Translations under genes and position numbers: made by a program
Notes under the pieces: model-generated
What the model saw: only the letters and a program-made list of their open reading frames with translations
Database searches by the model: none
Told to the model about the DNA's origin: nothing
Shown: one piece after another, positions 1-10,905 of the stretch
How positions within the stretch are numbered: the first letter of the stretch is position 1
How the letters are laid out: each line of letters starts with the position of its first letter
Assembly (NCBI RefSeq): GCF_009833965.1
Contig: NZ_CP047165.1
Span: 1,984,001-2,048,000, forward strand
Reading direction: 5' to 3'
Source: Pelistega ratti
Lineage (GTDB): Bacteria > Pseudomonadota > Gammaproteobacteria > Burkholderiales > Burkholderiaceae_B
Length of the DNA stretch: 64,000 bases

Positions 1-2
1 AA

Positions 3-1562
3 TCCCCTTGTTTTCCGATTCATCACATTACGCTCACCGATTATCTTTCCGCTGATTTTCCCCATACTTCTTCTATAGATACACATTTACAAACAAGGGG
101 ACCTAGTCAATTTCAATGGGTATTAAAAACGGTCTATACTTCACAGGACTTTGTTTTGCCGCATTGTATAGGGGCTGAAGGTATTAATGTATTATTACGA
201 CAGATTCAAAACCGTCTGATAGAAGCAGGTTATGTGACAACGCGTGTTGTGGCTGAACCGCAAGATTTACGTTCTGGTCAATTAATATTAACGGTTATTC
301 CCGGAAAAGTGGGAGATATTCAACTACAAGACCATAGTGCTATCCCCTTTGCTACCCGTGGGACGTTATGGTTTGCAATGCCGTTATCAAAGGGGGATAT
401 CTTAAATATAAGAGATATAGAGCAAGGCTTAGAAAACCTTAAGCGTGTACCAAGTAGTGATGCAAATATTGAGCTAGTGCCGAGTGAGCAGATTGGTGAA
501 ACAGATATTATGGTGACGTACCAACAACGTTTTCCTTTTCATTTGACCTTAGGACTGGATGATGCTGGATTTAAAGCAACGGGGCGTTTACAAGGGTCAG
601 CCACATTTTCTTGGGATAATGTTTTCACCTTAAATGATATGTTTTATATTAGCGGTACACGTAGTTTTCGCCGGGGCAGTGATGATGCGATGGGTAATTA
701 TGGTAGTAAAAATATCAGTTTATATTATTCTATTCCATGGAAAAATTATTTATTAACACTTTCCGGCTCTCGATACTATTATCATCAAACGGTTGCAGGG
801 GCTTTTGAATCTTATACCTATTCAGGTAAAAGTCAGCAAATAAAAGCGACTCTCAGTCGATTATTGATGAGAGGAAGTCATTATAAAACCTATATGAATG
901 TGGGGTTATGGGCAAAACAATCATCTAATTATGTCAATAACGTAGAGGTGGCTGTACAACGTCGTCGTACAGCAGGTTGGGAAGTGGGTTTTCATCATAC
1001 GCAGTACATTGGGGATATAACATTACAACTTTGGGGAAATTATAAAAGAGGGACAGGGGCTCGTCATGCTTTAAAAGCACCAGAAGAACTCTTTGGTGAG
1101 GGTACTTCACGCATGAAAATCATCACAGGCGGTGTTGATATAACTTATCCCTTCAAAGTGGGGCAACAGTTATTTCGTTTTAATACCGCATGGAATGGAC
1201 AATATAGACGAACACCGTTAGTACAGCAAGATAAATTCAGTATTGGTGGACGATATACGGTGCGAGGATTTGATGGTGAGCTTACTTTAAGTGGTGAATC
1301 GGGTTGGTTATGGCGTAATGAGCTCGCTTGGAATGTGAACGGTAAAGGACATGAACTTTACGTAGGTATTGATAAAGGGGTTGTGCATTCCCACCAAGAA
1401 GAGTTACAAGTAGGTAATCGACTGGTAGGGGGAGTGATAGGGGTGCGTGGTAACCTATGGGGACTACAATATGATTATTTTGTAGGTACACCCCTTAAAA
1501 AACCAAAAGGATTTAAAACAAGTCATATCACCACAGGTTTTAATATGAGTTATCGTTTTTAA
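3..1562 (+). CDS. cdiB: CdiB/ShlB-type two-partner secretion outer-membrane transporter (5' end outside window)
   Basis: This is the outer-membrane TpsB pore that recognises and exports the large CdiA partner encoded just downstream. The reading frame is open from the first bases of the window, so the signal peptide and the first part of the periplasmic region are missing; a TTG near 153 is not the real start. The first residues (PCFPIHHITLTD) fit the start of the first POTRA domain of ShlB/FhaC proteins. The rest is a beta-barrel pattern with the conserved VRGF loop motif at 1260-1271 and a C-terminal phenylalanine (SYRF) typical of outer-membrane barrels. The TAA stop is 85 bases from cdiA. 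The B-A-immunity order is that of Escherichia-type CDI loci. The family call is secure; the cdi rather than plain haemolysin role rests on the partner's C-terminus. Confidence 0.93.
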   Translation, partial: SPCFPIHHITLTDYLSADFPHTSSIDTHLQTRGPSQFQWVLKTVYTSQDFVLPHCIGAEGINVLLRQIQNRLIEAGYVTTRVVAEPQDLRSGQLILTVIPGKVGDIQLQDHSAIPFATRGTLWFAMPLSKGDILNIRDIEQGLENLKRVPSSDANIELVPSEQIGETDIMVTYQQRFPFHLTLGLDDAGFKATGRLQGSATFSWDNVFTLNDMFYISGTRSFRRGSDDAMGNYGSKNISLYYSIPWKNYLLTLSGSRYYYHQTVAGAFESYTYSGKSQQIKATLSRLLMRGSHYKTYMNVGLWAKQSSNYVNNVEVAVQRRRTAGWEVGFHHTQYIGDITLQLWGNYKRGTGARHALKAPEELFGEGTSRMKIITGGVDITYPFKVGQQLFRFNTAWNGQYRRTPLVQQDKFSIGGRYTVRGFDGELTLSGESGWLWRNELAWNVNGKGHELYVGIDKGVVHSHQEELQVGNRLVGGVIGVRGNLWGLQYDYFVGTPLKKPKGFKTSHITTGFNMSYRF

Positions 1563-1647
1563 GTTGTATAGCAAACGAGCGTGTTATATCACCGATGGAT
1601 GATAAAAGCGTAGCGTATTTTACCCTATCATTTTAGAAAGAGGAAAA

Positions 1648-4600
1648 GTGGGTTTTATGAATAAACATTGTTATCGGGTTATCTTCAGTAAGGTATTAAA
1701 TCAGTTTGTAGTGGTATCAGAACTTATTAAATCCCGGGGTAGAATAGTACAAGCCTCAGCGCAAATGAGCTACCCAACTCAAAATAGTCTATGTAGTAGT
1801 GTGATAAAAACAATATATTTCGCTCTTATGCTAGCATGGGGTGCTGTGGTCATATCACCTGTTTATGCTGATGAGAGGGCGATTCGAGCAGATAAGCAAG
1901 CGCCTGGACATCAACAGGCGACTATTTTACAAACGGCAAATGGATTGCCACAGGTTAATATTCAAACACCCAATGCACAGGGACTCTCTCATAATCAATA
2001 CAGTCAGTTTGATGTAGCAGAAAAAGGTGCTATCCTCAATAATGCACCTAAAGCGGTACAAACCCAACAAGCAGGTTGGGTGCAAGGGAACCCTAACCTT
2101 GCTAGTGGTGAGGCAAAGATTATTTTAAATGAGGTCAATTCAAATCATCCTAGCCAACTAAAGGGCTATATTGAAGTAGCAGGTAAAAAGGCAGAGGTGA
2201 TTATTGCCAATCCATCAGGTATCCATTGTGATGGTTGCGGTATGATTAATGCGAGTAGAGGTACTTTTACAACGGGAAAACCACAATTTCATCAAGGAGA
2301 ATTACAAGGTTTTCAAGTGGAAAGAGGGACGTTGAGTGTGGCTAAAGGAGGGATGGATAATAGCCGAGTTGATTATACCGATATTATTGCTGAAAAGGTT
2401 CTTATAGAGGGTGGTATATGGGGAAATGATCTTAAAGTGACAACAGGCAAAAATAAGGTTAATCGTACCCATGAAAAAATAGTACATATTGCACCCTCTC
2501 AAGAGAAAAATCAGTTAGATGCTACTTCAAATTCACCGACTTATTCGGTTGATGTCAGTCAGCTAGGCGGTATGTATGCACAGCGCATTCAATTGATTGA
2601 TAATGGTGATGGGTTGGGTGTGCGTAATACAGGACATATTGGTGCATCTGCTGGTCAAGTGGTGATAGATTCACAAGGCAATATTACGAATAAGGGTATT
2701 ATTAATGCCAAAAATCATATTGTTCTTAATGCCAAAAAGCAGATTCATCATCAAGGGGATGTAGATAGTCAGCAAGGTAATATTCGTTTACAAGCAAAAA
2801 ATATTACACAGCAAGGACTCGTGATTACTCGTCAAGAAAATATTGATATTAAAGCAAATGATATGATTGAACAACAAGGGATAACGGTTGCAAAAGGTCA
2901 TATTCATTATCAAGCCCCCTTTATCCAAGCAAGCAAAGAATCTGCTATTGCGGCGGGTGTGAGTCTTCAAGAGGAATATGGACAAACACATCTTACCTTT
3001 GACCCGTCTTCTCAATCACGTGATATATTACTAGAAGCAAAACAGGATTTGAGGGCAAACGGAAAAAATATCGCAACAGGGCAATTCAAGGCAAGTGCTA
3101 ATAAAGTCGATCTGGCAGAGAGTCAAACCCGTGCAAAAGCCATTATACTTGATGCACATCAATCGACAATGACTTTAGATAAAGCGACAGTAGTAGCGAG
3201 TGATACATTACAGTTAAATACACCTCAGTTACTTAGTACCCAGCAAGCTAAGCTAAAAGCAGAATCAATTAAAGCCAATGCAAAGCAAGTAGATAACCAA
3301 CAGGGACAATGGGTAAGTAAAGGTAGTCATCCACTGACGTTATCATTAGCGAAAGGATTAAATAATCAGCAAGGGCTTATTTTTACGGGAGGCAACTTTA
3401 CCTTATCACAACAAGCAGAACACTTGAATAACCAAGGCGGTAGTTTATTAGCAGGTGAATCACTGACTATTAAAGCGAAATCGCTGGATAATCAAGAGGG
3501 TTGGATGGTATCTGATAAAAATATGCAATTCAGTATTACACAGCATATTAATAATCAAAAAGGTCATGTGGCAAGTGCAAAGCATTTGGATATAGAAGCG
3601 ATACGTTTGGATAATAAAGAGGGATTTATCATCGCAGATGAAAATGCCCGTTTAGCGGTAACGCAACAAATTGATAATCAGAAAGTGGCTGAAAAAGGTT
3701 CATTTATTCAAGCCCAACAACAACTTTCTATGACGACACAGCACTTGAATAATCGAGATACTAAAACACAGCAGATAGTTCTAAAACAGGGGGTATCTGG
3801 TGATCATATTCAAATAAATACGGCTACATTGGATAATAAGGGAGGAGGCATTTATGCACTCTCTGATATGGTACTGACACTAGCCGATACGTTACAGAAT
3901 ACTCACGGTGAATTACTGGCTACCCAAAACCTTACCCTGACAGCACCTAATGTGTCTATTATCAATACAGAAGGTATTATTCAAGGTGTCGATTCATTAA
4001 AGATTAATGCCAAATCTCTAACGGGAGATGGTGATATTGGCTCTGAAAGAACCCATATTCTTTTAAAAGAGGATATGGAGGTACATAAAGATATTATCGG
4101 TCGAGCGTTATTGTCTATTCATACTTTAGGTCAATTTATTAATCGTGCAGGACTATTATCCGATGGGAAAGTAGAGGTGACCGCTCAAGCGATGAATAAT
4201 ACACCAACAGGGAAAATACAAGGAAAATCAACAACCCTTGTTACTCAATATGATATCGTCAATCGAGGGCTTATCCTGGGTACAGAGCAAACCATACTTA
4301 AGACAGGAAATAACCTTAGTAATATCGGTACAGGGCGTATTTATGGTGGAAAAGTAGCCTTACAAGCCGGGCATAAGATTATCAATACGGATGAATTACA
4401 AGCCGATGGAGTGATAAAGTCTGCTGTGATAGCGGCTAAAAATCGTTTAGATATAGCGAGTGCTGAGATTGAAAATAGTAAAACGGTTTTTACACAAGAT
4501 GATACCTTTAATGGTGTGGGCGGTACGATAACGTCTCAAGGACAACTTGTTTTTGGTCGTACACTTGATACGCAACACCAAGCGCAAGGGCAAAGTGATC

Positions 4601-7600
4601 GCCTCACTAATCTGGGCGGTTTGATAGAGGGGCGTGGTGTCATATTAAATAGTAAAAAGGTAGAAAACCAAAATGCCCGTTTGCGTACAGCACTCGAAGA
4701 GGTAGATAATCAGGAGGTTGATGAACATTATTTAGTCAGTGATAGAGATCCCCAATCAAAAGAGCGTATTTCTTTTGACCAGTTACGCTGGGCACCATAT
4801 AGCCGAGCGGGTAAAGTGGTGTATAAAAATGCTAAACCCAAAAAGCGACCTGCTGATGGTAGTATTGATGGTGTGATGTTACCTATGCCGAATGAAGAGG
4901 TATGTGCAGATGAAGCAACCCGTAGTGGTTGTGCACCCTCACCAGAGGCAATTTATAAGACTAATGACCCTGTTTGGGCAGCATTTAATATTACACCACC
5001 GAAGACAGATATGCCTAACTTACCCTCGTTATCACAGGAGCTGCATGAGTTAGAGGAACCTGAAGAACCTAAAAAACCGAGAAGAAAAGGTAGAAGAGAG
5101 AGTAATGAAAGCTATCAAAAACGCGTAAAAGCGTATGAAAATGCGGTAGAGCAGTATAAGAAAGCCATGGCAGACTATATGGCTAAATTGATAGCCTATT
5201 CAGAAGAGATGAAACCCTATATGGATTGGATGGCAGAAAATGGGGAGGTATTTGAGCAATTAAATAACGCTATTGATCAACATAATCGAAAATTAGCCGG
5301 TAGAGAATTTTATGATTTTTGGGATATTTATATTACACAGCGAATTAAGCGACAAACGCAGGTAAAAGAAACCCATCCCGGTAAAATAGTGAGTGAGGGA
5401 GATCTTACTTTTAGCGGTGATATCGAAAATAATCGTAGCCAAATAGTCGCATCGGGACGTATCTACAATCCTGATAATTTTACAGCAATGGTTCATAATG
5501 AAGAAGAGTGGGGCATTATCCAAGTGGATGATATTGGTAATCAAGAATGGACACGAACAAAGTGGAGAGGAGGCGTCAAACGTTATCATCAACGCAAATG
5601 GGGTGGTCGTCAGTCGCATTTAAGAAGGACAGAAACACCGTTATCACTTAATCAAGCTTCAACCCAAGCCTATACCGTGATGACCCCTATTACAGAAAAG
5701 GCTGATCTACAAAAAGAAACTATTTCAATCATTTCTCCACAACACGTGATGGGAGAAAAAGATACGGTGCATACAGATAGACAAAAACAAGAAATTCGTT
5801 ATATGCGTGCGGATACGCATTTACCGACAAGTAGTTTATATCGACTTAACCCAGCCGTAAATAGTCATGTATTGATAGAAACAGACCCCTACTTTACGAA
5901 TCGTCAAAAGTGGTTAAGTAGTGATTATATGTTTAAAGCCCTTCGAGTAGATCCAACCAATGTGTTAAAACGATTAGGAGATGGATACTATGAACAACGC
6001 TTAGTGAGAGACCAAGTCCATCAACTGACAGGGAGAATGTTCTTAGGTAATTACCGTGATTTAGAAATGCAATACAAAGCCTTGATGGATAACGGCATTC
6101 ATTTTGCGCAGCGGTTTAATTTAACACCGGGTATTGCCCTAAGTGCCACCCATGTTGCTCAACTGACTTCAGATATCGTGTGGTTTGAAGAGCAAGCTGT
6201 TAGCTTACCCACAGGAGAGAAGATTAAGGTTATCGTGCCTCGGGTCTATGCGGTTGTACAAAAGGGAGATTTAAATGGACAAGGTAGTTTACTGTCAGGT
6301 GATGTGATTGATTTATCTGTGCATGCCTTAGCAAATAGGGGTACGATTGCCGCCAAAAAATTAACACACTTAACCGCAAAAAATCTATTAAATGAAGGAC
6401 ATATTCAAGGGGATACTGTCAGTATTAAAACAGTAGAGAATCTGGTCAATAAAGGCGGTGTTATCGAAGGCACTGATGCCGTATTGATGCAAGTAGGGGG
6501 TGATTTTACCCATGAAAGTACGAGTATAACAAACCATATTAACCTATCACACTTTACGCGGAGCAGTACCCACTTAGCCCGTCAAGCCTTAGTCTATACC
6601 AAAGGAGAGAATGGGACACTTCAGATCCAAGCAGAAAATATTTATACTAAGGGTGCGGATATGATTAATGCAGGAAAAGGGCTTACCTATCTTGGCGTGA
6701 ATCAAACCCTTAAGCAAGATACACTGCGTGTCGGATTTGATGAAAAGATGGGTAAAGGAAACCACTACCGCCATGAAAAAGAACAAAAGGCAATCATTAG
6801 CCATATTAAGGGTGGCGGTAGTGTTGTGTTAAAAGCAAAAGATATTCAGACAGAGGGTGCGAGTTGGGAAGGAGCTCGTCTTATTGCTCATGCAGAGAAT
6901 GATATGGTGCTGAAAGGGGCAACCACTCACCAAGAAGTAGAAACCTATCATCATTATAAAAGTGGAAATACGGTTGCTAAGCGTAGTGAAACAGTCTTTA
7001 ACCAACACCAAGCGATAACCCAAGAAGGAACACAACTTCAAGCAAAAGATATAGTACTTTCCGCAGGTCATAATATACAAGCAACAGGCTTACAAGCGAT
7101 AGCGGATAATGACCTCTTTATCCAAGCCGGCAACAATATTGACATCACTGCCGATACCAACTACCAAAAAGAGATCCACTATACCCAGAAAACCCGTTCA
7201 GGTATTTTACCGAGTAGTGGCGGTGGTGTAGGCGTTACCATTGGCAAACAATCCCAATCACGCCGTACCGAACAAGAGGGTTGGACACAAAGTGATGCCA
7301 GAAGTGTGGTAGGCAGTATTGGGGGTAATGTGACCGTACAAGCAGGGAATCACGTCAATGTTATAGGTACGGATACCATCGCAGGCAATACCCTTACCCT
7401 ACGAGGTAAAACCCTGTCGATAGAAGCAGGCAAAGACCATTTTAAACAGAAAGAAGAGCATATCGTTAAACAATCAGGCATCAGCCTATCACTTTCTGCG
7501 CCAGCGGTGGACATGATACAAAAAATGAACCGGAGTCTGCAACGTAGCCAATCGGTGAAGAATGATAAATTGAGTAGCTTGTATAAAGTCAAAGCCGCTC

Positions 7601-10600
7601 AAGAGCTAATACTGGCAGATAGAGCCGCTGGGGCAGCCGTCAATACCCTTGATGCCTTAATGGGTAATGAAGCGATGAGCAAAGGGGATATTAGTAATCC
7701 CTCCTTTAAACTGGCGGTGAGTATCGGGTCAAGCCAATCTAAGCAAACGAATCAAGTGGAACAAATCCTGCACCAAGCGAGCAATCTTAGTGGTAAACAA
7801 GTGCAGCTTACGACCACCCAAGGGGATATACAGCTTAAAGGGGCTAACCTGACAGCCCAAGATACCCTTGATATAAACAGTGCCAACGACCTACACCTAC
7901 AATCGATTGCCGATACAGTAAGCCAACGTAGCCAGAGTAAGCACAGTGGTTGGAATGTAGGTGGCTTTGTGGCGGCATCAGGCTCACACTATGGTGTAGG
8001 GATAGAAGCCTCTGCGCAAAAAGGCAAAGGGCGAGAAAACACCGATACCGTTACCCATCAGTTGACCGAATTAAAAGCCAATACCCTAAACATCAGTACA
8101 CAAGGGGATACCACCCTTAAAGGGGCAAGCATTCAAGCCGATACCATTAAAGCGGACATTCAAGGCAACCTCACCATTGAAAGTGAGCAAGATACCCATC
8201 GCCATAAGAGTAAACATACCCAAGGCAGTGTCGGGGCAAGTGCCGTTTTCTCAGGCACAGGATCAGGGGCATCCTTTAATGCCTCACATAGCAAAGCCAA
8301 ACTGAACTACCAACAAGTACACACCCAAAGTGGTCTTACCGCAGGGCAAGGGGGAATGACGATTACCGTAGGGAATAATACCCACCTAAAAGGGGGTATG
8401 ATTGATAGCACTGCTCCAGCGGATAAAAATACCTTTACTACTCAAACCTTAACGGCAGAGAATATCCTGAACCAAAGTGAAATTAAGGTACAAAGTGCCA
8501 GTGTAGGGGTATCCACTAATCCTCTACAAAATGCCTGGTCAGCGGTAGGAACAGCAGCCAGTGTTGTAGGAGGTAATATCCATCAAGAGGATAGCAGTAC
8601 CACCTATAGTGTGATAGGTCAAAATATCTCGCTCAATGTGAAAGAAGGCTCAATCCCTGATCATCTCAGACGAGATAAAGAAGGAGCAAATAATAAGGTA
8701 CAGCTCTTCGATAAAGCAGATGTGCAAGAGCGAATGGAGATGGCACAAGTGATAGGTGAAATCAGCCAAAATACAATCACGATTGCCTTACAACCCATGT
8801 TGGATAAAGCCGAAGCACAAAAAGCAGAGGCAGAAAAAGCCCTAAAAGATAAATCGCTAACCGCTGCTCAAAGAGCGTACTATACAGAGCAACTTAACCG
8901 TAATATAGAAACAATTAATACCTATGGCAAAGGCAGTGACCTACAACTGGGTATCCGAGCAGCAACGGGTGTATTACAAGGCTTAGCTACCGGTAATACC
9001 AATGCGGCAATTTTAGGAGGCTTATCGCCATTCTTGAATAAAGCGATTAAAGAAGCCACCACCGATAAAGCGACCAATAAAGTGAATCTCTTTGCCAATA
9101 CCGTCGCCCATGCCATACTGGGTGCAGTAGAAGCTAAGATGCTGAATACCAATGTAGCGGCAGGTGCAGCCGGTGCCGTGGTAGGAGAAACAACCGCCCA
9201 TATCATTGCGGATAAACTCTACCAGAAATCCCCAGAAGCCCTCACGGAACAAGAGAAAGAAACCATCTCAGCCCTCAGCCAAGTGGTGGCAGGATTAAGT
9301 GGAGTAGCGGTAGGGGATAACTTCCAGAGTGCGGTGGTGAGTAGTGAGATTGGTAAACGGGCGGTTGAGAATAATTTCCTAAGCCAACAAGAGCTGAAAG
9401 AACGTAATCAATTAGTGGATACTGCTTCTCGAAGAGGTACATTAACTGAGCGGGAGGCAGAAAAATTACTGCAACTCAATGATAAAGATAATATATCGGA
9501 TATGCTATTAGCACGGTATCAAGAAAACCCTAATAGCTTAACAGCACAGGAAAAAGAGCAACTTGCTATTTATCTTGATGTTGCCTCACAAGGTAATGTA
9601 GAAGAGGTACAACGTCTTTTATCAACCCCTGTTAAATGGGGTAAAGTAGAAAGAGGCGAATTAAGTAAAGCCTTAGAGGCGGCAAGAAAGAGAATCGGCT
9701 GGTCAACTACGTGGGAATATAAAGTATCCAATGAGCTTAGTCCTTTTATTTTAACGTCTAGCGGAGGTACTTTAGCTAAAGTAGGTGCAACAATTGATGT
9801 TGTAGCAGGTAGTTATATACTAGGGCAAGGGGTAAGCCAAATTTATAAAGGTAATGTATTAGAGGGTACAGTACGGGTTATAGAAGGTGCGCTAGTGGTA
9901 GCCCCTGCAGTGCCTGTTGTTAATAAAGTAGAACAATTTTTAAAACATACCACTACACAGATAGATAAGTTACAGGTTTATCCTAAACCTAATGTAAATG
10001 TTGCATCTCAGAAGAAAATGAGTGAAATATGCCCTACTACAGCATGCTTTGTAGCAGGGACAATGGTACAAACGAAGAAAGGCTTAAGACCCATTGAACA
10101 GATCCAGCTTGGAGAATTAGTCTGGTCACGAGATGAGTTTGGAGAGATGTATGACTATAAACCCGTTATTGCCCATAAAGCAACACCAAACCAATCCTTA
10201 TATGAGGTAGTGATTGAAAATACACAAAGAGAGGTAGAAAAACACTATACCACAGCAGAACACCCGTTTTATGTAGAGGGGGAGGGCTGGGTAAAAGCTG
10301 CTTTACTCAAAGAGGGAATGGTACTACTTGACCGAGACGGTCAAGAGGGATTACGAATTGTTAGCCAAAAAGCGTTAGAGGAAAAAGCAACAGTTTATAA
10401 TATAGAAGTGGAATCTTTTAGAACCTACCATATTGGACAATGGGGAATCTGGGTTCACAATGCTAATTGTTGTGATTTTAATCAACGATATGGAAATCTG
10501 GATGAGAAGTGGCATGGTAGATGGGTGAATGAGAAAGGACAAGTAATGTATAGAGACCCTATTGATGGTCAGTTAAAACCATTTCCAGATGGCTCAATAC

Positions 10601-10905
10601 CCTCAGTGGATCATGTCTTATCGAGAGATTATATTAAAAACTATATCCCTGATTTTCATAAATTATCAAAAGCAGAACAGAACCAATTAATTAATCATGC
10701 AGATAATTTGCAACCTATGCCTTTACCTCTCAATATATCAAAAGGAAAAAAAGTTGAGTTTATTAATGGCGGTTGGACAACGATTAATCAAAATGGTCAA
10801 AGAATACCTGTGAGTCCTGAATATAAAATGATTCTTGAGGGACAGCAAAGATTAATAAAAAAGATGATTGAAGATGAATTAAAGCAAAAAGGAATTAAAA
10901 AATGA
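1648..10905 (+). CDS. cdiA: CdiA-like contact-dependent inhibition effector with Hint and HNH-like C-terminal toxin
   Basis: A 3085-residue TpsA exoprotein. In order: extended signal peptide region (MNKHCYRVIFSK), hydrophobic core and predicted cleavage after residue 74 (PVYA); TPS secretion domain with NPNL at 148-151 and a CDGC pair at 194-197; FHA-1 filamentous repeats to about 1030; a charged Lys/Glu-rich, probably coiled-coil stretch at about 1142-1217 where receptor-binding domains usually lie; a Tyr/Pro-containing region; FHA-2 repeats from about 1870; VENN at 2573-2576; then the C-terminal region. That region holds a Hint self-cleavage domain (Cys2800, TTAEH, ending VHN at 2936-2938) and a toxin of about 147 residues with DH at 2988-2989, N3020 and N3029, resembling an HNH/beta-beta-alpha-metal nuclease. 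GTG 1648 sits 4 nt after AAAGAGG; ATG 1657 matches homologues' MN start and is the alternative. The stop overlaps the next gene by ATGA. Nuclease activity is inferred. Confidence 0.92.
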   Translation: MGFMNKHCYRVIFSKVLNQFVVVSELIKSRGRIVQASAQMSYPTQNSLCSSVIKTIYFALMLAWGAVVISPVYADERAIRADKQAPGHQQATILQTANGLPQVNIQTPNAQGLSHNQYSQFDVAEKGAILNNAPKAVQTQQAGWVQGNPNLASGEAKIILNEVNSNHPSQLKGYIEVAGKKAEVIIANPSGIHCDGCGMINASRGTFTTGKPQFHQGELQGFQVERGTLSVAKGGMDNSRVDYTDIIAEKVLIEGGIWGNDLKVTTGKNKVNRTHEKIVHIAPSQEKNQLDATSNSPTYSVDVSQLGGMYAQRIQLIDNGDGLGVRNTGHIGASAGQVVIDSQGNITNKGIINAKNHIVLNAKKQIHHQGDVDSQQGNIRLQAKNITQQGLVITRQENIDIKANDMIEQQGITVAKGHIHYQAPFIQASKESAIAAGVSLQEEYGQTHLTFDPSSQSRDILLEAKQDLRANGKNIATGQFKASANKVDLAESQTRAKAIILDAHQSTMTLDKATVVASDTLQLNTPQLLSTQQAKLKAESIKANAKQVDNQQGQWVSKGSHPLTLSLAKGLNNQQGLIFTGGNFTLSQQAEHLNNQGGSLLAGESLTIKAKSLDNQEGWMVSDKNMQFSITQHINNQKGHVASAKHLDIEAIRLDNKEGFIIADENARLAVTQQIDNQKVAEKGSFIQAQQQLSMTTQHLNNRDTKTQQIVLKQGVSGDHIQINTATLDNKGGGIYALSDMVLTLADTLQNTHGELLATQNLTLTAPNVSIINTEGIIQGVDSLKINAKSLTGDGDIGSERTHILLKEDMEVHKDIIGRALLSIHTLGQFINRAGLLSDGKVEVTAQAMNNTPTGKIQGKSTTLVTQYDIVNRGLILGTEQTILKTGNNLSNIGTGRIYGGKVALQAGHKIINTDELQADGVIKSAVIAAKNRLDIASAEIENSKTVFTQDDTFNGVGGTITSQGQLVFGRTLDTQHQAQGQSDRLTNLGGLIEGRGVILNSKKVENQNARLRTALEEVDNQEVDEHYLVSDRDPQSKERISFDQLRWAPYSRAGKVVYKNAKPKKRPADGSIDGVMLPMPNEEVCADEATRSGCAPSPEAIYKTNDPVWAAFNITPPKTDMPNLPSLSQELHELEEPEEPKKPRRKGRRESNESYQKRVKAYENAVEQYKKAMADYMAKLIAYSEEMKPYMDWMAENGEVFEQLNNAIDQHNRKLAGREFYDFWDIYITQRIKRQTQVKETHPGKIVSEGDLTFSGDIENNRSQIVASGRIYNPDNFTAMVHNEEEWGIIQVDDIGNQEWTRTKWRGGVKRYHQRKWGGRQSHLRRTETPLSLNQASTQAYTVMTPITEKADLQKETISIISPQHVMGEKDTVHTDRQKQEIRYMRADTHLPTSSLYRLNPAVNSHVLIETDPYFTNRQKWLSSDYMFKALRVDPTNVLKRLGDGYYEQRLVRDQVHQLTGRMFLGNYRDLEMQYKALMDNGIHFAQRFNLTPGIALSATHVAQLTSDIVWFEEQAVSLPTGEKIKVIVPRVYAVVQKGDLNGQGSLLSGDVIDLSVHALANRGTIAAKKLTHLTAKNLLNEGHIQGDTVSIKTVENLVNKGGVIEGTDAVLMQVGGDFTHESTSITNHINLSHFTRSSTHLARQALVYTKGENGTLQIQAENIYTKGADMINAGKGLTYLGVNQTLKQDTLRVGFDEKMGKGNHYRHEKEQKAIISHIKGGGSVVLKAKDIQTEGASWEGARLIAHAENDMVLKGATTHQEVETYHHYKSGNTVAKRSETVFNQHQAITQEGTQLQAKDIVLSAGHNIQATGLQAIADNDLFIQAGNNIDITADTNYQKEIHYTQKTRSGILPSSGGGVGVTIGKQSQSRRTEQEGWTQSDARSVVGSIGGNVTVQAGNHVNVIGTDTIAGNTLTLRGKTLSIEAGKDHFKQKEEHIVKQSGISLSLSAPAVDMIQKMNRSLQRSQSVKNDKLSSLYKVKAAQELILADRAAGAAVNTLDALMGNEAMSKGDISNPSFKLAVSIGSSQSKQTNQVEQILHQASNLSGKQVQLTTTQGDIQLKGANLTAQDTLDINSANDLHLQSIADTVSQRSQSKHSGWNVGGFVAASGSHYGVGIEASAQKGKGRENTDTVTHQLTELKANTLNISTQGDTTLKGASIQADTIKADIQGNLTIESEQDTHRHKSKHTQGSVGASAVFSGTGSGASFNASHSKAKLNYQQVHTQSGLTAGQGGMTITVGNNTHLKGGMIDSTAPADKNTFTTQTLTAENILNQSEIKVQSASVGVSTNPLQNAWSAVGTAASVVGGNIHQEDSSTTYSVIGQNISLNVKEGSIPDHLRRDKEGANNKVQLFDKADVQERMEMAQVIGEISQNTITIALQPMLDKAEAQKAEAEKALKDKSLTAAQRAYYTEQLNRNIETINTYGKGSDLQLGIRAATGVLQGLATGNTNAAILGGLSPFLNKAIKEATTDKATNKVNLFANTVAHAILGAVEAKMLNTNVAAGAAGAVVGETTAHIIADKLYQKSPEALTEQEKETISALSQVVAGLSGVAVGDNFQSAVVSSEIGKRAVENNFLSQQELKERNQLVDTASRRGTLTEREAEKLLQLNDKDNISDMLLARYQENPNSLTAQEKEQLAIYLDVASQGNVEEVQRLLSTPVKWGKVERGELSKALEAARKRIGWSTTWEYKVSNELSPFILTSSGGTLAKVGATIDVVAGSYILGQGVSQIYKGNVLEGTVRVIEGALVVAPAVPVVNKVEQFLKHTTTQIDKLQVYPKPNVNVASQKKMSEICPTTACFVAGTMVQTKKGLRPIEQIQLGELVWSRDEFGEMYDYKPVIAHKATPNQSLYEVVIENTQREVEKHYTTAEHPFYVEGEGWVKAALLKEGMVLLDRDGQEGLRIVSQKALEEKATVYNIEVESFRTYHIGQWGIWVHNANCCDFNQRYGNLDEKWHGRWVNEKGQVMYRDPIDGQLKPFPDGSIPSVDHVLSRDYIKNYIPDFHKLSKAEQNQLINHADNLQPMPLPLNISKGKKVEFINGGWTTINQNGQRIPVSPEYKMILEGQQRLIKKMIEDELKQKGIKK
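7963..9375 (+). repeat. Direct repeat, copy A: FHA-2 to VENN part of cdiA
   Basis: This cdiA segment is repeated at 11839-13251 with a constant offset of 3876 bp and no net gap. A hand comparison of 8341-8640 with 12217-12516 gave 6 mismatches in 300; the first 350 bp are more diverged. The right boundary falls at the codons for VENN, where the two sequences part completely. Because the offset is a multiple of three, a crossover between the copies keeps the reading frame. Confidence 0.93.

Noticed and set aside
1648..10905. Reading the exoprotein as a plain filamentous haemagglutinin/adhesin
   Set aside because: VENN, the Hint and HNH-like C-terminus, the overlapping downstream gene and the orphan module all fit CDI better.
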